Positions 57,056 through 64,000 of a stretch of DNA of 64,000 nt are shown here, one piece after another. The stretch covers positions 3,885,454 to 3,949,453 of the forward strand of contig JAJEKV010000033.1 in assembly GCA_021234155.1 (NCBI GenBank). The letters run 5' to 3'. Source of the stretch: Isoetes taiwanensis (taxonomy: Eukaryota > Streptophyta > Lycopodiopsida > Isoetales > Isoetaceae). How positions within the stretch are numbered: the first letter of the stretch is position 1; every line of letters starts with the position of its first letter. The notes beneath the pieces are model-generated. The model was not told where the DNA came from. It saw only the letters and a program-made list of their open reading frames with translations, and did no database searches. The position numbers and the translations under genes were made by a program.

Positions 57056-59050
57056 TAGAGTTTGGATGTCTTGATCAATTTTGCATTTCATAGCAGTTTG
57101 ATTGAAACCCGTTAAGCAAGTTACTTCACAAGGAAATCAGATTAGGAAAATGAGAAGGCTTCTCAGGCACGACTGAGCGGTGATTAGATTGATTATTAGG
57201 TGGGATTTATCATGACACAGGAGGTCCTCCTCATCTTAGGCTTCAAGTTTAAGGTTAGGTGAGATCTCCATTTAGAAGCTTACCAAAACCTTAATAACCA
57301 GGGTTCCAGAATGTAGCTGCAATGGACCTACATGGTACTGTCTCAACATCTTTAAATCTTTTGGGCTTTGTACTCAAAATACAACACATAATGGGTTTAT
57401 CTTTTATATGTTCCACATTAATGCCCCACTCTTTGTGAACAATCACACGGAACGCCTACCGAAGGTGGGCAATTTTCTAGTTTGTCTATAAAGCTTATGC
57501 TACAATAATTTATCTTCGCCTGATGCATCTAAATATCTTTGATCCGCTTTGCAATCTGAGACATACCATGACTTACATAGTAATCCTTTGCGCGCCCTAT
57601 AGTAATCCTTTGCGGCTCTTTCCTCTATAATCGCTAATTCTGTATAATCGCTAATCCTCAGCCATTGATGAGGGGAATATGCCATGTTATATTCCCTCTC
57701 CAACAACCACACCCGTTCAATGGAAATCAAGATGGGGTCAAATCCCATTTTCCACCTCAGCATATGCTTGTCAAAACCATATTACAAGTCAATATACACT
57801 ATACAATACACAGGAGAATGAAAACATGAATAATACTAGCTGAGAAGTAGACGGATCTACCACAACAAACATAAACAGGCTTTGCATGCATAAACTCTAA
57901 ACCCCTGCCAAATCTGAAAGCAACATTCTGTTGTGGCTTGTACTTCAGAAGCATACACTCGTGCTTGCTTGCTTTGCTCTACAGTTCAAGCGAGAAGCAC
58001 ATGCTCGTGCAGACAGCACTGGAAAGGAAAGTAATAGAAATCCAAAACCGCTATACATATTCACGTGTAAAAATGGGGATTTGAACCCCACCGAAAAGAA
58101 TCGGTACCATAATGCCATGTATGAACAACAGAAGCTGAATCCGTCCCTGCTTAAGGACACGAAGATTAGAATCCACGAAAAACAGATACAGAATAACAAA
58201 CAGATACAGAAAAGCCAAAATACAGAAAAACAGATACAGAAAAAACAGATACAGATACAGGGGCATGGCTGAAAACACTCCATAGTACATCTGTCATCAA
58301 TATGCGCATATGTGCCCCTATATTCTGTATCGGTACATGTATGGTCTCAAGCAATTCTTGGAAACAACCATTGTTTTTGTGATCCATGACAATGGTTGGC
58401 AATCTCTTCTTCTCTTGGGTATGTGAGGGTGTAAGCTCAAGAGAGATTAGTAATGGGTGAGGGTCAGATTCTCTTTATAGGATCCTGAATTCCTTGATTC
58501 TGCGCATAACGTTCTCGTTACAACATGGCAACTGGGGAGCTCATTCCGTCTCTGGAATGGAAAACGGCGCTCCAATTCCGCTCAGCAGGTCATCAGTCAG
58601 TAATCAGCTGCCAAATCCTTGTGGGGGGATGGAGCTGGGTTGCCGATTCCATGACCCACTCCCGGCTCCCGCCGGTTGCAGGACCCCCTGGGATCAGCTT
58701 CCGAGCTTCCATCCCCCCATACATTTAAATTATCAACACTTCTCCCTTTACAAGTACAAAACCATACAATTTGACATAGTCTATAGGTTACCAATTTGTT
58801 TCTATCACAATTAATTATGTTGCGAAATTGAGACATGTGGCTGTTAACGGAGACGGTATCACCGCATTCAGGCAAGAAGGAAATTATGAATGCCACCAAA
58901 TGCTGTTAAGTTGGGATTTCTTCAAACAGATCTTGCTTCGCAAAATCCTTAAATTTTCTCTGCCTTCGTTTCAAATTTATTAACAGCGAAAGCAGCGCAG
59001 CTCTTTTGTAGCTAAAGAAGCTGCTCTGTTTTAGCTTCTCCAATCCGGCC
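57056..59050. other. Non-coding stretch upstream of the root-cap-domain gene
   Basis: No gene recognised. A degenerate aacagatacaga repeat occupies about 58,180-58,262. The last ~150 bases should include the promoter and leader of the next gene; I see no clear TATA box. Confidence 0.45.
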
Positions 59051-62000
59051 ATGGCCAGGATGCAATGCTATACTTTTGTTCTAGTTTTTCTGAGTGAGCT
59101 ATACTATTCAAATTTTGTAATTGATTCATTTGATTCGTTCGGAAATTATATTTCTGTGTTTGATTTTGTGCTGCAGCTGTTTTGGGGCATGGGTTTTCTG
59201 CGCAGCATCAAAAACATGAACTGCCAGTGGAGAACAATTGGCCTTCGTTAAGCGAAATTCGTCGGGAAGCAAATCAGATTATCGCCAGCACCTTCGGAGC
59301 AGGTCGGGACAGTTTCTAGCTTCTGCATTTTGCCTATAAATATTACTGGGAGATCAATGATGTCGGATCAATCTGTTCAAGAATTGAATTCTGTTTTTTT
59401 TTTTGAAACAGAGAAATTCGATGAATTAATTTTGGGTTCGTGTTTATTTTTGTGCAGGATCAGAAATGAAGGCCAATATGCCTCCTCCGATCCAGTGTAA
59501 CAACTCGTTTGCCGGATCACAATGCATGCCTTCTTTGCAATGCGGCTACGTGCCAGAAATTCCAGAGCCAATTGAGGGAGAAACTGTGCCACAATGTTCT
59601 GATTCAGACTGTCTTCTTAAAGCCCTCAACGATCAAAGCCCCATGATCTACATTTTAAACGACATAGACATCTCAGGTACCAAAGAATTTATGCGCAACT
59701 CTTATCTGAAAAAAAATTGATACTCTGTTTTTTTTTCATGTTTTTCGTCTGTTTTCCGTTTTGCTCGATCAAAATCCATGCTTTATAACATGATGCTCAG
59801 TTCATAAAAATTTTTCCGCAGATGTTGCGCCCCTTCCGGATATCACAAGCAATGTGACAATAATGGGCACTTGCACAAACGGAGATCGGTGCAAAATAGA
59901 TGCAAAAGGACAGTCTGGGATTTTTGTCATTGGATTAAACGGGTTTTTGCTGCTAAAAGAAGTAGACCTTACTGCCGGAACAAGCAAGGAAGGAGGCGCT
60001 ATAATGGTTACTGGAGGCAAATTTGTTGCAGTTGGGGTCGAATTTACAAACAATGAAGCCCACGTAAGGTTTTCAAGTTCAAATTCTCAGATTTTCATTT
60101 AATTCTAACTATAAAATTTCAATTCTAGGATCGTGGAGGAGCTCTGAGTGTCAAAAGCGGAGGGGCAGCTTTCATTCACAATGGAAGATTTAAAGGAAAC
60201 AAGGTAAACTGTCGGAGACCTAAGGCTTTGCAGTCTGAATTTTTAATTGAACAAAGCATTTCTCTTGATTCAAACAAATATATGTTGCAGGCCGTTAAAG
60301 GAGGTGCTATATACATGGGCGCAAGCGAAGAATTTTCCAAGAAAGATAGCTCAGTTTGGTGCGGCCAGAGCAGTTGTGCCACAATTGTTGGTGCAGAATT
60401 CATGCAGAATTTTGCAGAATATGGTGGATCTGTTTTTGTAGATGATACAAACCAAGTCTGTGCCAAGGAAGAAGGAGCCAGATTTGACTGCAGAAGTTGT
60501 ACTTTCAGCAACAATTCTGCTGCTGTAAGTTTTTCCTTCCTCAAAATTAATCCATTTCTGTTATAACTAACGAATATGAATTCGATTGTAGAACGATGGA
60601 GGAGCTGTTTTTATTGACTACAATGGATCAGGAGGGGCTGCGATATTTAGAAGCAGCGAATTTGCTAACAACACTGCCATGGTAAGGTCTAATTTGATCT
60701 AATTATTCATATCTTAGGGTCAAATACTGATATTTTGAAATTTGCAGGGTGTCGGAGGAGATATAGCTACAGCATCTGGCCTTCCTGGAGCTAAAGGAGC
60801 CCGATTCCATGCTTATAAAGTTCTGTTTTATTCCGGCAGTAGATCTGAGGTACGTAAATTAGGTTTTTATTTTTATTTCTTGCATTTCATCATCTTGCTT
60901 AAACACTGATCAATCTCTGTATGCCTAAATTTTGAACAGAATGGTTCTTCAATCAACGTGAGACCATATTCTTTTGGCGATTTCACCTACTGCGATTTCC
61001 ATGATCTTCAAGAAGTAAGGATTTTTATTGCTGCAAAGAAGTCCTTCTTTCTCCCCCTTTTTTTTTGAGATTGATTTAAATCTGAAACAGGGGGAAGACA
61101 AGGGAATTCAATGCCAGGGTACTTGCACTGTGTCTTGTTCAATAGTGCACAATGTATCTGCAAGAACAAACCAAGGTAAACAAGCTTCAAATGTATCTGC
61201 TTAGTGGAAATCAATTCCGTTGATGAATTCTGATCCAATTCTGTTGCTGAATTCTAATCCAATTCTAATACTCTAATCCAATTCCGTTGCGAAATTCTTA
61301 TTGATCTGCTAATTCGATTCTATTGTTAAATGGCAGCTTCATGCGCAGAAGAGCCGGCACCGCTGTGCAACTGGGAACCCACAAACTGCCATTCTTTTCC
61401 AATCAACGGAACCGAAGCTCCAATTGAAGCACCAATTTCTTCACCTGCAACAGCACCTGGCACTACTGTAAATGCTCCGGCGCCATCGCCAAGCTCCAAA
61501 GCACCTGTTTCTTCTCCTCCATCGCCATCGCCGAGCTCCAAAACGCCCATTTCTTCCCCATTATCGCCATCCCAAATACCAGTTTCTTCACCTCCAAGCT
61601 TCCAAGCGCCCGGTTCTGAATCGCCGGGTTCCCAAATCCCAGTATCCTCACCTCCGAAGCCATCGCCAAGCTCGCCATCGCCATCGCCAACTGGCCAAGC
61701 TCCGGCGCCATCGCCAAACGGAACCCTAACTCCGGCGCCATCGCCATCGCCATCGCCAACCCGAACCCTAACTCCGGCGCCATCGCCAACCCTAACCCTA
61801 ACTCCGGCCTCCCAACCGGCAGTTTCTCCGGCGCCGGAATCTGGTTTACCGTCGCCGGTTCCCAAGGGACCGAAAAAGCACGCACCACCACCTCCGGGCC
61901 TGAATGGTAGTATTGAAGACGCCCCCTCGGCCCCTCCCCCCCCTCCTCCTCCTCCTCCTCCTCACCATGGTCCACACCGTGGTGCCCCCCCTCCCCCCCA

Positions 62001-63178
62001 CCATGGTCGCCGAGACGATAACGGTAGTATCTCTGGTGACCCTCACTTTGTTGGCCGCCATGGTGAGCGCTTTGATTTCCATGGTCACCCTGGTGCCGAT
62101 TATTGCATCGTCTCCGACCTCCATCTCCACATCAACATGGCGTTCTTCCAGGGTCTTTATCGTCATCGCACTGTAAGTCATCTCTCCAGTTTTTCAGTTT
62201 TCTTTAGTTTATAATTCTCTTCCAACATGCATCCTCGGGTTTATGTTTCACTTGCCAGTTTGTTTCCTCCATGGGGATGCTCTATAAACAAGATAAGATC
62301 CTCTTAGAAGCTCATGCTCATGCACATCCTGTCAAGCTTGAAGATCAATGGAAGATCTCTGTGAATGATGTGAGCGTTTGCCTTCTTTCTATTGTTTATT
62401 CTTTTATACTTCTCAAGTTGCCTAAGTTCTTCTCTCTTTCATATAGGAGGAGTTGCCAAAAGGAAGGACTATTATACTTGAGAGTGGACTATCTGTCTCA
62501 CATTTTCTTGTGTCCGCACAAATTCAAGCACCTAATGAAATTGATTTGAATGTCATGATAATGCCAGCTTGTTTCGGAAAGCTTGGATCCGGTTTGAACT
62601 ATGTGTGTTTCTCTTCGCCATTACTCCTTTCCTTTATTTAAATTCTAAGGTCTTAACTTTTTTTTTCCTTTCTATTTGCAGTTGAACTTCAAGGTTAATG
62701 AGCTCAAGGTCACATCTCATGTCCATGGGGTTCTTGGTAATTTCAAACTTTTGCCATTTTCTACATTTAATTCATGGATTGGAAACTAATGCTCAAAGCT
62801 CTTTTAGGACAAACATATCAAGAAACCTCAGAAACTTACAAAAGAATTGAAGAAGCAAAAGGCAAAAGTAGAATTGATGCATCTCATTATTACATACAAG
62901 GCTCTCAAATGGACTATGTTTCTAGTAGTATACTTGCTCCAGATTGTCGATTTTCATCCTTTGAGGTTAGTTTTCTAGTATTACTTAAGCCTTCTACCTA
63001 TTTCGTCCTTACAAATAATACCCTCTCTAAATTCACGTTGTTGTCTTATTTGCAGAATTCAACGTCTTTATCAAAGAAAATCCAAAGAATTTTGTCTCAA
63101 ACGTTATTTGGTATGATGACTAGAGATAGTGTTGTGAAACAATGCGCTGGAGTTGGGGAACCTAGTCTTTGTCTTTGA
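59051..63178 (+). CDS. Secreted beta-helix / Ser-Pro-rich / root-cap-domain protein, 16 exons
   Basis: Exons 59051-59093, 59177-59302, 59458-59676, 59822-60063, 60129-60203, 60291-60524, 60592-60681, 60748-60849, 60940-61014, 61091-61175, 61337-62172, 62259-62369, 62447-62602, 62682-62736, 62808-62965 and 63056-63178 join in phase with GT-AG borders: 909 residues. The start context is ccggccATGGcc. A signal peptide (CYTFVLVFLTVLGHGFSA) is formed across intron 1. Residues ~130-400 carry right-handed beta-helix repeats (GGAIMVTGG ... FTNNEA; GGALSVKSGG; GGSVFVDD ... FSNNSA; GGAVFIDY ... FANNTA). Exon 11 encodes an extensin-like Ser/Pro linker ending in poly-Pro/His, then the root-cap domain (SGDPHFVGRHGERFDFHGHP, DYCIVSDLHLHINMAFF; VHGVLGQTYQET later). 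It is probably a cell-wall or extracellular-matrix protein; binding partner unknown. No lesions seen. Confidence 0.88.
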
Positions 63179-64000
63179 GAAGTTAAGGATGTTGTATCAA
63201 TTAACAACTTTGTCAATTGCATAATCATGCAAAAGACAAGGTTCATATGAAATTCTTCTTCATTAAATAAATTGCATCATTCCTTTGCTCTTCACAGTGA
63301 CACATATATCGGCCATATTCCATACTTTGTCTTAAACTTTCTTGCAACTTTTAACTTGCTTTAAGTTAAAATAAAAAATATAGGACAATGTTTGAATATA
63401 ATAGTTATCATTTTTGAAATTATAAAGAAATCGAGTCATCTATTTAATGATATGAGGGCTACCATGATGCACCATTTAGACCCTTGGATGTCCTCAACGA
63501 ATGAGTGCTAAAATTTGCCCATGTGCCACAATTTAAACCTTAATCTAGATCTTTATTTTGTTGTAGATGTTCTAGAATGTCATAGAAATTAGATAATGCT
63601 ACATAATTAGATAACGCTCAACAAGCAATAAAAAACATACCAAAAATAAAATTTTCTAGTAACCATACCTAAAATAAAATTTTCTAGTAAGGGGGTGCCC
63701 GCCTTCCGTGCGTTTGCCCAGCTTCTGCCACAGATTTCGTACCAGCTTCCGCTCACAGAAGGCCAAGAATCGTGCACCCAAATCACCTGCAATCGTGCTT
63801 CTTCATGAAAATGAACTAAAAATAAGGGTGCAGGCTAGATCGACAGGGGGTGAGCAGGGATGGACACCAGATGGACCTATTCTGAAGGTCTATAACTCTG
63901 GTTGTGGACACCCGATTGTACTAATTTTTGTTTCTATGAATAGATTAGGTCTCAGACTTTTCGGAACATTGCTCTTTTTCCTGTTTTGATTAAAAAATCG
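63179..64000. other. 3' flank of the root-cap-domain gene
   Basis: An AATAAA at 63,266-63,271 could be the polyadenylation signal. The rest shows no gene; a short aaaataaaattttctagta duplication lies near 63,643-63,690. Confidence 0.5.
63266..63271 (+). terminator. Possible polyadenylation signal
   Basis: AATAAA 88 bases after the stop codon of the root-cap-domain gene, in AT-rich sequence. Confidence 0.45.

Noticed and set aside
58060-58090. ggggatttgaacccc, like the T-arm of a tRNA
   Set aside because: No acceptor, D or anticodon arms can be placed around it on either strand.
61326-62181. Minus-strand Gly/Asp-rich and Glu-rich frames
   Set aside because: Mirror image of the Ser/Pro-coding exon 11, whose plus-strand frame is in phase with its neighbours.

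Overview
This window is nuclear DNA from a land plant. The evidence is spliceosomal genes with GT-AG introns, a DOG1-domain gene, a root-cap/late-embryogenesis-type gene, Ty1/copia and Ty3/gypsy remnants, L1-type LINEs and a MULE-type DNA transposon. The deep nesting of old repeats between sparse genes suits a large repeat-rich genome such as a fern or gymnosperm, but that placement is inference and I cannot name the species.

Left part (1-29,872): a Ty3/gypsy gag fragment with a possible following LTR (1-2,585), a second gag relic (5,340-6,056), an unrecognised 235-codon ORF (6,628-7,335) and a three-exon DOG1-domain gene (8,012-8,991). After a non-coding stretch comes a tandem copia array: the 3' end of one element, an LTR, a whole internal region, a second LTR and a third internal region cut off in gag (12,821-22,913). 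This array carries nested insertions, including a foldback element. A protein-kinase pseudogene (23,285-23,985) and a decayed minus-strand L1-type LINE (24,165-28,216) follow.

Centre (29,883-53,900): I read this as one 24-kb MULE. It has roughly 260-295-bp terminal inverted repeats and a perfect 10-bp target-site duplication (atgtctgggg). On the plus strand it encodes a FAR1/MURA-like transposase with MULE and SWIM domains. On the minus strand it encodes a ULP1-like (C48) cysteine protease whose last exon junctions join in phase, plus a second gene I do not recognise. Arrays of a roughly 25-bp repeat point one way in the left half and the other way in the right half. Their unit resembles a motif inside the terminal repeats. 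A 6.86-kb L1-type LINE with an 18-bp duplication has landed inside the transposase reading frame. It is nearly intact, with one nonsense codon in ORF2 and a TGATG stop/start overlap between ORF1 and ORF2. The element also holds a non-L1 LINE fragment, two small inverted-repeat elements, a 40-bp-stem hairpin and a second copy of the foldback element.

Right part (53,911-64,000): non-coding DNA with a tandem duplication in which one copy took a short LINE insertion and the other still shows the empty site (56,050-57,055). Then comes a 16-exon gene (59,051-63,178) for a secreted protein of about 909 residues, with beta-helix repeats, an extensin-like Ser/Pro linker and a root-cap domain. Most of the window is transposon. 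The DOG1 gene and the root-cap gene are the two host genes that look intact.
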